A stretch of DNA of 64,000 bases, taken from positions 62,001-126,000 of the forward strand of contig NZ_JARZHG010000028.1 in assembly GCF_029946505.1 (NCBI RefSeq). Direction: 5' to 3'. Every line of letters begins with the position of its first letter. Within the stretch, counting starts at the first letter, position 1. This document shows positions 38,168 to 46,334 of the stretch, piece by piece. The translations under genes and the position numbers were made by a program. The DNA comes from Polyangium sp. y55x31 (lineage in GTDB: Bacteria > Myxococcota_A > Polyangia > Polyangiales > Polyangiaceae). The notes beneath the pieces are model-generated. The model saw nothing but the letters and a program-made list of their open reading frames with translations. It was not told the origin of the DNA and ran no database searches.

Positions 38168-39292
38168 TCAGGGCAAGAGCGAGTTCGCGATCGAGAACGA
38201 ATAATTCGTGAAGGCCCCGTTCGGATTGTCGTACTTGTCGGCCTTCAGCATCTTCTCATTATCGGGGTACCACTTCTCCGTGATGTTCGCGATGCCCGTG
38301 TAATCGGCGACGAGGTACGTCTTCACGTGCGTGTACATCATCATCCGCCGCGCCTTCGCGGGCACCTGGATCGCCCCCTCGTACGTCGTGCGACCCGATC
38401 CCAGGAAGCGCGAATTCGGTTTCTCCGTGAGCATCACCTCGGGCCGCCAGTCGAGCCCGTCGTCGAAATGCACCCCGTAGGAGACCTCGTGCACGATCTT
38501 GCCGTAAATCGGGATCGTCACCCAGCCGAACCGGCTCGCGCTCTGCGCCTTGCCGATCTGCGTGTCGATCAGCGATTTGTCCACGATCACGTCGGCCCGC
38601 CAGTCCGACACCGCGAGCAAGAGCTCCGCCCCCGCGATCGGATCGTCGCCCTCGATGATCCGGTTTCGCTTCGTCGCCTGCGCCCAATCCATGAACAGGC
38701 TCTTGTTCGGCAGCTCCCCGCCGAAGATCGCGAGCGTCGAAAGCTCCGCCGCCGTGATGCTGGCGCTCGAACCCCCGGGCGCGAGGTCCGTGATCGTGAT
38801 CGCGAAGTTGATCCAGTCGGCCTTCGACGGCACGATGAACGTCTTCGTGATCGCTTTGAACCCATACGAATCCATGCCGCTGTAGGTCTGCACCGGGACC
38901 TTCAGCGCGGAGATCGTCGTTGCTTTGTCGATCGCGCTCACGGTCACGGTCGCCGTGATCTTCTGGAGCCGCGCGAGATCGGTCGGCAGCGGCGACCCCG
39001 GATAGAGCTTGTCCCAGAGCATCCACACGGGCAGCTCGATCGTGAGCGCCTGACCGGCGCGCAGGAACTCGTCCGTGTTCGCGTTGACGAGCTTCACGTT
39101 GAAGCTCCCCGGGAAGCCGTCGAGCGCGAGCGTGCCCGTGCCCGGCGAGAGCTCGTCTTCGGCCTCGGCGATGGACTCGTCGCCCGGCTCGATCGGCTCG
39201 GCCACGCACCCCGTTTGCGCCCCGGAAAGGGCGATGAGCCCCGACGCCGCGGCGACGCCCGTCCCCGCCTTTCGCACCCTCACCTTGATCAT
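38168..39292 (-). CDS. Secreted lipoprotein, unknown function
   Basis: A 374-residue exported protein with a basic start and a lipobox-like ALSGAQTGC, then an acidic linker (EPGDESIAEAEDEL) and a beta-rich body (TGTLALDGFPGSFNVKLV, IPVPAKARRMMMYTH). ATG 39292 is 24 bases from the divergent GH13 start on the other strand. No recognised family. First gene of a four-gene minus-strand run. Confidence 0.75.
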   Translation of the reverse strand: MIKVRVRKAGTGVAAASGLIALSGAQTGCVAEPIEPGDESIAEAEDELSPGTGTLALDGFPGSFNVKLVNANTDEFLRAGQALTIELPVWMLWDKLYPGSPLPTDLARLQKITATVTVSAIDKATTISALKVPVQTYSGMDSYGFKAITKTFIVPSKADWINFAITITDLAPGGSSASITAAELSTLAIFGGELPNKSLFMDWAQATKRNRIIEGDDPIAGAELLLAVSDWRADVIVDKSLIDTQIGKAQSASRFGWVTIPIYGKIVHEVSYGVHFDDGLDWRPEVMLTEKPNSRFLGSGRTTYEGAIQVPAKARRMMMYTHVKTYLVADYTGIANITEKWYPDNEKMLKADKYDNPNGAFTNYSFSIANSLLP

Positions 39293-39316
39293 TGGCCGAG
39301 GGTAAGATGAAGCCGC

Positions 39317-41290
39317 GTGCCGCGACAAGACCCGACCACACCCCCGCCGCTCGATCCCGCCTCTCGGCCCGATCTACGTTCCGTCCACCTGCGCGCGCGC
39401 GGCGCCTTCCCCGGCGCGAAGCCCGGCGCGACCGTGGAGATGCTCGGCGAGGTCTGCGACTGGCAAACGGGGATCCCCCTCGACGCGGCGCCGGCGAAAA
39501 CGCCCGGCGAACGAATCGCCGAGGCCACGCTCGACCTCCCCGTCGGCATGTATTCGTACAAGCTCCGCGCCGGCGACCGCTGGTCGCTCGACCTCGACAA
39601 TCCGCGGACGCGCTCGCGGGATCACATTCGGAACAGCGTCCTCTCCGTCGGCGGCGCGCCCGAGCCGCTGCTCTTCGCCCCCGCGCCGCCTTTCGTCGTG
39701 CGCGCGCCCGAAGCCGACCATTTCATCCTCAGCGCCGGCCTGCGCCGCGGCCACGGGGAGCACTTGCGCATCTCGTGGGAAGGTGGCGACATCGAAATGA
39801 CCCGCGTCGCGGAAGAGGACGAACACGTCTTTTTCCGCGCCGAGCTTCCGGGCCCGACGAGGCCCCTTCGAATCCGATTCGATCCCGGCCCAACCGAAGC
39901 TTTTTCCATCGCCCCCGCCCCCGCGGACGATCTCCCCGCCTGGTGGAAAGACGCCGTCCTCTACACCATCTTCGTCGACCGTTTCGCCCCGCGCCCCGGC
40001 GCCTCGTGGGGCCACGATCCCGGCCGCGATCGCCCTGCCGGCGGCCACCTCGACGGCATTCGCGTGGTTTTGCCTCGCCTCGCCGACCTCGGCGTCACCG
40101 TCCTCTACCTCACCCCCACGATCGTCGCCACCTCCTGCCATCGCTACGACCTCGTCGATCCCCTCCGGATCGACCCCGCCGTCGGCGGCGAACCCGCCTT
40201 CGAACGCCTCGTCGCGGAGGCCCGCGCCCGCGGAATCCGCATCCTCGTCGACCTCGCCTTCTCCCACGCCGGCCGCGGCTTTCCGCCCTACGAGGACGTC
40301 CGCGCCCGCGGCCTCGACTCCCCGTTCGCCGCCTGGTTTCACTGGACAACCCCCTCCCGAGGCGCCCCCAAGCTCCGCCATTACGGCCGGCGCAAGGACG
40401 CCCCATTGCTCGACCTCGATCACCCCGAAGTCCGGGCCCTCGTCCTCGCCGCCACCTCCCGCTGGGCGAAACGTGGCGCCTCCGGCCTGCGGCTCGACAT
40501 GGCCGCCGAGGTCCCGCACGACCTCGCCGTCGCCATTCGCGACACCTTCCGCCGCGAAAATCCCGACAGCGTCGTCCTCGGCGAGCTCGTGCCCGCGCAC
40601 GCCCACCGCTGGACGAGCCGCGGCGCCCTCGATTGCGCAACCGATTTCGGCTTCCACGATGTCCTCGTCGATTTCCTCGCGAAACGCGCCGTCCCCGCCG
40701 AGCTCGCGGCCCAGCGCCTCGCCCTCCTCGATCTCGACCGCGGCGCGCCCGGCGCCCGCTCGCTCCGGTTCGTCTCGACACACGACCACCCCCGCTTCGC
40801 CAGCATCGCCCGCAAGCACGGCGGCCCCTCGCGCCATGGCCTCCTCGGTCTTTTCGTCCTCCTCGCGTGGCCCGGCGTCCCTTCGCTTCTTTATGGCGAG
40901 GAATACGACCTCTTCGCCGAGACGCCCGTCGCCGAGCCCGAGGACGTCTGGCCCGATCGAATGCCCCTACCCCTCCGCCCCGACCCCGCCGGCGAGCGCG
41001 CATTCTCGATCGTCCGCTCGCTCCTCGCCCTCCGCGCCGCACACCCCGCGCTCCGCCGCGGCGGCCTCGAAATCCTCTTCGCCGAAGGCAGCCTCTTCAT
41101 CTTCCGCCGCACGCATGGGGGCGAAGTTTTCGATGTCGCCGTCAATCTCGGCGCCCCCGTCGACGTCGACCTCGAAGACGACGAATTCCCCGCGGCGTCG
41201 CTCCTTTTCTCCCTCGGCGAGGCTCGCCTCTCGCGCCAGACGCTCACGCTCGCCGCGGACGCGGCGGCCCTCGTCCTTCGTGCCCGCTGA
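39317..41290 (+). CDS. GH13 alpha-glucan hydrolase (neopullulanase/cyclomaltodextrinase-like)
   Basis: A 657-residue glycoside hydrolase. The N-terminal 190 residues are two beta domains with a CBM48-like part (GMYSYKLRAGDRWSLD). The (beta/alpha)8 barrel starts at DAVLYTIFVDRF. Expected GH13 residues are present: nucleophile Asp394 (GLRLDMA), acid Glu423 (LGELVP) and third carboxylate Asp490 (STHDHPR). There is no signal peptide, so it is probably cytosolic and acts on glycogen or maltodextrin. Region I is unusual (DLAFSHAG in place of DxxxNH), and HPR replaces the common NHD arrangement, so specificity may differ. GTG start at 39317; a later start would lie inside the N-terminal domain. Confidence 0.9.
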   Translation: MPRQDPTTPPPLDPASRPDLRSVHLRARGAFPGAKPGATVEMLGEVCDWQTGIPLDAAPAKTPGERIAEATLDLPVGMYSYKLRAGDRWSLDLDNPRTRSRDHIRNSVLSVGGAPEPLLFAPAPPFVVRAPEADHFILSAGLRRGHGEHLRISWEGGDIEMTRVAEEDEHVFFRAELPGPTRPLRIRFDPGPTEAFSIAPAPADDLPAWWKDAVLYTIFVDRFAPRPGASWGHDPGRDRPAGGHLDGIRVVLPRLADLGVTVLYLTPTIVATSCHRYDLVDPLRIDPAVGGEPAFERLVAEARARGIRILVDLAFSHAGRGFPPYEDVRARGLDSPFAAWFHWTTPSRGAPKLRHYGRRKDAPLLDLDHPEVRALVLAATSRWAKRGASGLRLDMAAEVPHDLAVAIRDTFRRENPDSVVLGELVPAHAHRWTSRGALDCATDFGFHDVLVDFLAKRAVPAELAAQRLALLDLDRGAPGARSLRFVSTHDHPRFASIARKHGGPSRHGLLGLFVLLAWPGVPSLLYGEEYDLFAETPVAEPEDVWPDRMPLPLRPDPAGERAFSIVRSLLALRAAHPALRRGGLEILFAEGSLFIFRRTHGGEVFDVAVNLGAPVDVDLEDDEFPAASLLFSLGEARLSRQTLTLAADAAALVLRAR

Positions 41291-41365
41291 AGGCCGCGCT
41301 GGCCCCGGGCGCTCGATGCGCTACGCTCCGAGGAGCCACGGGCCGCGCGCCGAACGGAGCTTGCC

Positions 41366-42001
41366 ATGAAAAACCTATTTCATCTCGCCCTTTTGATCCC
41401 GCTCGCCTCGGTATCCCTTTATGCCTGCGATCACGAGGAGGAGGAGGGCGTCCCCGCGGGATACGAGGACGTCGTCTACGGCGGCACCACCACGGACGAA
41501 GCGCTCGCCGCCTTCCTCGCCGCCACCGAAGCGAGCCCGCCCGCGAACGTCGCCTCCCAGGCGCCCACGCTGATCTCGCCCGCGGCCGGCACAATGCTCT
41601 CGGCCTCCACCATTCCCACATTTTCCTGGCTCGTCGGCGGCACCTCACGCCTCACGCCGCCCGGGCCACCGTCCTTGCTCCCCGCCGAGCCGCACGCCGA
41701 GCCCCTCCTCGCCCCGCTCGCCGCGCTCCTCGGCCCCGTCCGCGCGGCGCACGCCCACGGCACGCCGTTCACGGGATATGCGACCTGGCTCGTCGTCTCT
41801 TCCGACGCCGATCCCAAGCTCGCCCGCGTCTTCACGAGCGAGACCTCGTGGAAACCCACGGACGCGATCTGGGCACGTATCACCGCGGCCAAGGCGCCCA
41901 TCACGGTCGAGCTCCAGGGCGCGCAGCTCGTCGACAATCGCATCGACATGGATGGCGGCCCCTTCCAGGGCAGCAAAACCACCTTTACGATCACGCCATG
42001 A
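41366..42001 (+). CDS. Small lipoprotein upstream of beta-propeller gene
   Basis: A 211-residue lipoprotein (ASVSLYACDH, Cys21) with an acidic stretch EEEEG after the Cys and a His/Pro-rich middle. The second half is beta-rich (ATWLVVSSDADPKLARVF, ITVELQGAQLVDNRI). No family recognised. Its stop overlaps the next start (ATGA, 41998-42001), so it is translated with the beta-propeller lipoprotein. Confidence 0.78.
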   Translation: MKNLFHLALLIPLASVSLYACDHEEEEGVPAGYEDVVYGGTTTDEALAAFLAATEASPPANVASQAPTLISPAAGTMLSASTIPTFSWLVGGTSRLTPPGPPSLLPAEPHAEPLLAPLAALLGPVRAAHAHGTPFTGYATWLVVSSDADPKLARVFTSETSWKPTDAIWARITAAKAPITVELQGAQLVDNRIDMDGGPFQGSKTTFTITP

Positions 42002-43224
42002 GCGCTCCTCACTTTCGCGCCCTCGCCGGCGCCGCCCTGCTTTTCGCCCTGCCTGCGTGCGGAGAAGCCCCCGTCGAGTATCGCTACGATGCGTACACGG
42101 GCGAAGCCTTCCCCGATCGCCGCGAGCCCGTCGCCGTCCCTCCGGGCGGACTCGGAATCGTCACGGACAGCCTCTCGGATACGCTCTCGCTCGTCGACCT
42201 CGGCACCGGCGCGAGAATCGGGCACGTCCCGGTCGGCCGTGATCCCGTCGGCCTCGACGGCCCCCACCACATCGCCGTCGATCGAACCGGCGGATTCGTC
42301 TACATCGGCCTCTCGTACCCCGTCGTCGCGACCGGCGGCCCGCACGCCTCGCACGGCAGCAGCGTCCAGCCGGGTTACGTGCAAAAGCTCGCGCTCGACG
42401 ATTTCCGCATCCTCGGCCAGGTCCGCGTCGACGCGAATCCCGGCGAAATCGTGGCCTCGGACGACGGCCGCCGTGTCGTCGTCTCCCATTACGATCTCCA
42501 GCGCGCCATCAAGAACGCGGGCAACCTCGACAAGGCGCGCGCCACGATCGCCCTCGTCGACCCCGAGGGCGTCCTTCTCACCGGCTCGGCCGATCCGCCG
42601 CGGATCACCACCTGCGTCGCGCCGCACGGCATGGCCCTCTCGCGCCCCGACGGCGCCCGCGCCTACGTCGCCTGTTATGGCGAAGACTCCGTCGCCGTGG
42701 TCGACCTCGACAAACGCGAGGTGCTCGATCGCATCCCCGTCGACGCCGCCGGCGGCTCGATCGGCGATCCGCAATATGGCCCCTATTCAGCCATCCTCTC
42801 CCCCGACGGAAAAACCCTGGCGCTCGGCAACACGGTCTCGAAGGACGTCCGTTTCTTCGACATCGAGGCGAATGCGATGGATCCGGACCGCCAGATCGAC
42901 ACGCTCGGCGCGCCCTTCTTCCCGGCCTTCTCCGCGGACGGCAAGCGCCTCTGGATCCCCATGCAATCCCCCGACGCGCTCGTCCTCTGGGACCTCGAAA
43001 ACAACCAGGAGATCACCCGCCGCGATTTCATGGGCGACGAATGCAAATGGCCGCACGTCGTCGATCGTCTCGACGACACGCGCATGATCCTCATCTGCGA
43101 GGGTGATCACGTGGCGACAGGCAAAATCCTCGTGCTCGACGCGGAGACACTCGCGACGAAGAGCGAGGCGATCGCCGGCGTGTATCCCGACGGCATCGCG
43201 CAGATCCCGGGCGCGGGGCCCTGA
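41998..43224 (+). CDS. YVTN/beta-propeller lipoprotein
   Basis: A 408-residue exported lipoprotein (LLFALPACGE). The body is built from repeated four-strand blades with the YVTN-type pattern (GLGIVTDSLSDTLSLVDLGTG, ARAYVACYGEDSVAVVDLDK, GKTLALGNTVSKDVRFFDI), probably seven blades. Such proteins bind ligands or partners on the cell surface or in the periplasm, and some accompany cytochromes. A Cys pair near the middle and late in the chain may stabilise it. Coupled by ATGA to the lipoprotein before it. Confidence 0.88.
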   Translation: MSAPHFRALAGAALLFALPACGEAPVEYRYDAYTGEAFPDRREPVAVPPGGLGIVTDSLSDTLSLVDLGTGARIGHVPVGRDPVGLDGPHHIAVDRTGGFVYIGLSYPVVATGGPHASHGSSVQPGYVQKLALDDFRILGQVRVDANPGEIVASDDGRRVVVSHYDLQRAIKNAGNLDKARATIALVDPEGVLLTGSADPPRITTCVAPHGMALSRPDGARAYVACYGEDSVAVVDLDKREVLDRIPVDAAGGSIGDPQYGPYSAILSPDGKTLALGNTVSKDVRFFDIEANAMDPDRQIDTLGAPFFPAFSADGKRLWIPMQSPDALVLWDLENNQEITRRDFMGDECKWPHVVDRLDDTRMILICEGDHVATGKILVLDAETLATKSEAIAGVYPDGIAQIPGAGP

Positions 43225-43273
43225 GCCGACGCTGCCACCGGAGGTGCTGCCGGACGCCCGCATGGATCGGCAA

Positions 43274-43303
43274 TTGACACCCTGCCCATGGCCGTGATAC
43301 CGG
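43274..43303 (+). promoter_or_regulatory. Possible promoter for the EF-hand gene
   Basis: A perfect TTGACA (43274-43279) is 16 bases from GATACC (weak -10). The predicted start of transcription would fall within a few bases of the ATG at 43311, giving a nearly leaderless mRNA. Confidence 0.4.
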
Positions 43304-43310
43304 CCACCAC

Positions 43311-43874
43311 ATGCCCCAAATGACGGAATTTCTCGAGCGCAGGCTCGCACGACGCTTTCGCGCTCACGACCATGATCTCAATGGTTTTTTGCAGCGCTCT
43401 GACTTCGAGATATCGGCCGTGCGTATGGCCGAGGAGTTCGGCCACGGGCCCGAGTCTGCCGCCCGGCAACGGCTCGTCGAGATCAGCTTGGGCTTGTGGG
43501 AGCACCTGCGGAAGGTCGCCGACTTCGACGCGGACGACCGCATCAGCTTGGCCGAGTACAAGGCCGCGTTCGCGGCGGGCATGCTCGAGACGCCCGAATC
43601 GTTTGATCAGAGCTATGTCCCCTACATCAACGCGGTGATGGATGTCGTCGATCTGGATCGCGACGGGAAGCTCACCGTTTCCGACGAGGTTCGCTGGATG
43701 GGATCGTTGATGCGCGTGCCCGAAGACATCGTTCGAGCTGCGTTCCACCGCATCGACAAGGATAACGACGGCTTCATCACCGTCAGCGATCTGGTCGAGA
43801 CCATTCGTGGTTATTACTTCGACGAATCGCCCGACTCCCCCGGCCACTGGCTCCTCGGCCCGCTCGAAGTCTGA
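43311..43874 (+). CDS. EF-hand calcium-binding protein (calerythrin-like)
   Basis: A 187-residue soluble protein with four EF-hand loops: DHDLNGFLQRSD, DFDADDRISLAE, DLDRDGKLTVSD and DKDNDGFITVSD. Loop 1 has a poor final position (D for E), whereas loops 2-4 keep most calcium ligands. Length and four-hand layout match bacterial calerythrin-like proteins, which buffer or sense calcium. No Shine-Dalgarno sequence is evident before the ATG. The last 61 bases overlap, tail to tail, the methyltransferase gene on the other strand. Confidence 0.92.
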   Translation: MPQMTEFLERRLARRFRAHDHDLNGFLQRSDFEISAVRMAEEFGHGPESAARQRLVEISLGLWEHLRKVADFDADDRISLAEYKAAFAAGMLETPESFDQSYVPYINAVMDVVDLDRDGKLTVSDEVRWMGSLMRVPEDIVRAAFHRIDKDNDGFITVSDLVETIRGYYFDESPDSPGHWLLGPLEV

Positions 43875-44689
43875 CCTCCCGGTTTGCGGCCCCAAACCTG
43901 AAAGAACAGGTGCGAAACGACCAGTGTATCGGGGTCGTCGCAATGGCGCTTCAGGTCTTGCGTGAGCGCGTTCAGCTCCTCGTCACTGGCGAAGCCATCC
44001 CTGACGAGCTCGTCGCGGACATTCTGGACGAAGTCGAGGAAGATGCTCCGGCGGTTATGGCCGTGCGGGTAGACGTGGATCACTGGATTTACTTGAATGC
44101 CCACGATCCCGGCGTCACGCAGCATCCGGTGGACTCTCCGCCCGACGAACAGGTCGACGCCCTTTGCGCGCGTATATGCCTGAAAAATCTCGCGCAGACG
44201 ATCCCAGGCAGGAGAAGGTGGGTCGCACATGTGCGGTAGATAGTCCGCCTCGTGGCTCGCAATGACGCCTCCCGGACGCAGCAAGGAGACCATCTCTTCG
44301 ACGACTCGTTCTGGCTGAGGAACGTTCACGAGCAGCAACCGACAGAACACCACGTCGAACGATTCTTTGGGGAGGTTCGTGGCCCTCGCGTCCCCTTGCA
44401 CGACCTCGACGTTGGTTCTCCGTTGCTCCGCCATGTGCTTGCGCGCCGAAGCGACGAAGGCCTCGTTCTTATCCAGCCCGACCACGGTCCCAGACGGCCC
44501 CACGCGCTCGGAGAGCAGCTCGAGCACCCCCTGCGGCCCGCAGCCGAGCTCGATGGCCCTTGTGCCCGGGCGAATCTCGAATTGATCGAGCAACCACCGG
44601 GCCTCACCCGCGAGCTCCTGGATCTGCTTGCGGAGACGCTCTTCCTCCCGCGCGCTGCTCCCGAGCAGATAGAGGTCGGATTCCGACAT
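43814..44689 (-). CDS. Class I SAM-dependent methyltransferase
   Basis: A 291-residue enzyme with the Rossmann SAM motif IELGCGPQGVLELL, the acidic loop VVGLDKNEAF, GDARATNLP and the post-motif LLRPGGVIASHEADY, as in UbiE/Coq5-like small-molecule methyltransferases. The start is ambiguous: ATG 44689 lies 12 bases after AGGAG, whereas ATG 44701 abuts it directly and adds four residues. The Ser/Gly-rich C-terminal 20 residues lie antisense to the EF-hand gene. Substrate unknown. Confidence 0.87.
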   Translation of the reverse strand: MSESDLYLLGSSAREEERLRKQIQELAGEARWLLDQFEIRPGTRAIELGCGPQGVLELLSERVGPSGTVVGLDKNEAFVASARKHMAEQRRTNVEVVQGDARATNLPKESFDVVFCRLLLVNVPQPERVVEEMVSLLRPGGVIASHEADYLPHMCDPPSPAWDRLREIFQAYTRAKGVDLFVGRRVHRMLRDAGIVGIQVNPVIHVYPHGHNRRSIFLDFVQNVRDELVRDGFASDEELNALTQDLKRHCDDPDTLVVSHLFFQVWGRKPGGQTSSGPRSQWPGESGDSSK

Positions 44690-44724
44690 CGTGAATGCCA
44701 TCTCCTGAACGGGTGTCGGGTCTG

Positions 44725-45474
44725 TCAAGGAACCCCGAGAAACGCGAGCAGATCCCCCATCTGCTCGTCCGAAAGCACTTCCATCGAGAACGGCGGCATC
44801 TGCCCGCCATACCCTAGAAACCCGCCGTGCCGCGTCTTCTGCACGAAGACGAGCCTGCGTTGCTCCGGCGTGTACGTGCCGAGCGGGTGATCGGCGAGCG
44901 TCTGGTCGGGCAGGATCGGCGCCCGCGCCACGAGGCGGCCCTCGCCCGTCTTCACGGTGCCGTGACAGCTCTCGCAGGCGCGCCTGTAGACGGACGCGCC
45001 CGCGGTCGCGTCGCCCGCGGACGGCGCGGTGATCTGCACGGGCACCGTGAACGGCCATTCCTGCTCGTCCTCCGGCCCGGCGGGCAAAGCGTCGAGGTAC
45101 GCATAAAGCGCGCGGCCCCGCTCGTCCTCGGCCGACCAGGATTTGCTCGACAGCATGAAATAATAAAGGCAATGGTTCATCGAGCGGAGCAGCTCGCGCT
45201 CCATTCCGCCCCAGTACGAGGCCCGACGCGTCACCCCCGCGAGCGGCGCGCCGGGCAGGATGGGCCCGTCCGCGGCGGGCTTCGACGTCGGGTGGCACGT
45301 CGCGCAGGAGAACGCATTCGCCTGGGTCTCGGTGATCGTCGGGTCCGAAAAAAGCGCCTTGCCGTGGTCCTCCGCCGAGCCCTCCACGATCTCGGGCTCC
45401 GGCTCGCACGCGCAAAGGAGCCCCGAAAGGAGCGAGGCTCCGGCCAGAAATGACATCCATCGCATAGAGCCCAT
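44725..45474 (-). CDS. Diheme cytochrome c lipoprotein
   Basis: A 249-residue exported protein (SGLLCACEP lipobox) with two heme-binding CxxCH motifs, CATCH near residue 59 and CESCH near residue 168, and distal Met candidates such as GGQMPPFSMEVL typical of class I cytochrome c domains. It should carry electrons on the outer face of the inner membrane. ATG 45474 chosen; 45465 is also possible. Divergent from the 5-alpha-reductase-like gene, with 65 bases between, and near the LodA/LodB oxidase pair. Confidence 0.92.
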   Translation of the reverse strand: MGSMRWMSFLAGASLLSGLLCACEPEPEIVEGSAEDHGKALFSDPTITETQANAFSCATCHPTSKPAADGPILPGAPLAGVTRRASYWGGMERELLRSMNHCLYYFMLSSKSWSAEDERGRALYAYLDALPAGPEDEQEWPFTVPVQITAPSAGDATAGASVYRRACESCHGTVKTGEGRLVARAPILPDQTLADHPLGTYTPEQRRLVFVQKTRHGGFLGYGGQMPPFSMEVLSDEQMGDLLAFLGVP

Positions 45475-45539
45475 CGTAGCAGCCGCCCCTCGAGCTGGCT
45501 TGTGCACGGCGCGCAGGCTGTAGTATCACCCCGGAAACC

Positions 45540-46334
45540 GTGCTCACGTACACTGGCGACGCCACCTACGACCTCGCCCTCTCGATCGCGCTCGGCTTTG
45601 CTCTGTTCGTCGCGATCGCCGCGTGGTTCGTCCCCTCGCCGTATGGCCGCTTCGCGAGCCCGCGCTTCGGCGTCGCGCTCGATCCGCGCCTCGGCTGGTT
45701 CCTCATGGAGCTGCCCGCGACGCTCTCGTTCCTGTACTTTTACATTCGTGGCCCGCACCGCGGCGAGCTCGTCCCGCTCGTCTTCCTCGGGATGTGGCTC
45801 CTCCATTACGGCAACCGCGGCTTTTATTTCCCGCTCTCGATGCGCGTCCCGAAGGGCCAGCGCTCGAGCTTCGGGCTCCTCGTCGTGGGCACGGGCGTCC
45901 TCGTCACCACGATGCACGGCTATCTCCACGCCGATTTCATCACGCGCCTCGGACCCCACTACGGCCCCGAATGGCTCACGGACCCGCGTTTCCTCGTGGG
46001 TTTCGTGATCTATTACATTTCGCTCGGCCTCACCCTGCACTCGGACTCGATCCTCAGGAACCTGCGCACCCGCGAGGAAATCGACAGCGGCGAGCGGATC
46101 TACCGCATCCCCCGCGGCGGTCTCTTCAAGTGGGTGACGAATCCGAGTTACCTGACCGAGCTCACGGGCTGGGCCGGGTTTGCCCTCTGCACGTGGTCGC
46201 TCGCCGGCGTGTTCATCTTCGCCATCAGCGCGGCGAACCTCGTGCCACGCGCGTTCGCCACGCACACCTGGTACCGCCAGAAATTCCCCGAGTATCCGGC
46301 CGAGCGCCGCGCCCTGATCCCGTTCATCCTGTAG
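45540..46334 (+). CDS. Steroid 5-alpha-reductase family membrane enzyme
   Basis: A 264-residue multi-helix membrane protein strikingly like vertebrate SRD5A1/2. Glu57 in WFLMELPATLSF and Tyr90 in LLHYGNRGFYF correspond to the substrate-contacting Glu and Tyr of the human enzymes. The C-terminus has the NADPH-site pattern RIPRGGLFKWVTNPSYL and ends WYRQKFPEYPAERRALIPFIL-like, split here for length. Known members reduce the delta-4 double bond of 3-oxo-steroids or enoyl groups with NADPH. The bacterial substrate is unknown; a sterol or related lipid is plausible, since some myxobacteria make sterols. Start GTG 45540. Overlaps the convergent LodB-like gene by 11 bases. Confidence 0.92.
   Translation: MLTYTGDATYDLALSIALGFALFVAIAAWFVPSPYGRFASPRFGVALDPRLGWFLMELPATLSFLYFYIRGPHRGELVPLVFLGMWLLHYGNRGFYFPLSMRVPKGQRSSFGLLVVGTGVLVTTMHGYLHADFITRLGPHYGPEWLTDPRFLVGFVIYYISLGLTLHSDSILRNLRTREEIDSGERIYRIPRGGLFKWVTNPSYLTELTGWAGFALCTWSLAGVFIFAISAANLVPRAFATHTWYRQKFPEYPAERRALIPFIL

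Noticed and set aside
39292-43224. 1310-codon open frame on the plus strand across GH13, lipoprotein and propeller genes
   Set aside because: Its first two thirds are Arg/Pro-rich and out of frame with the clear GH13 gene; only the last 408 codons are real (the beta-propeller gene from 41998).
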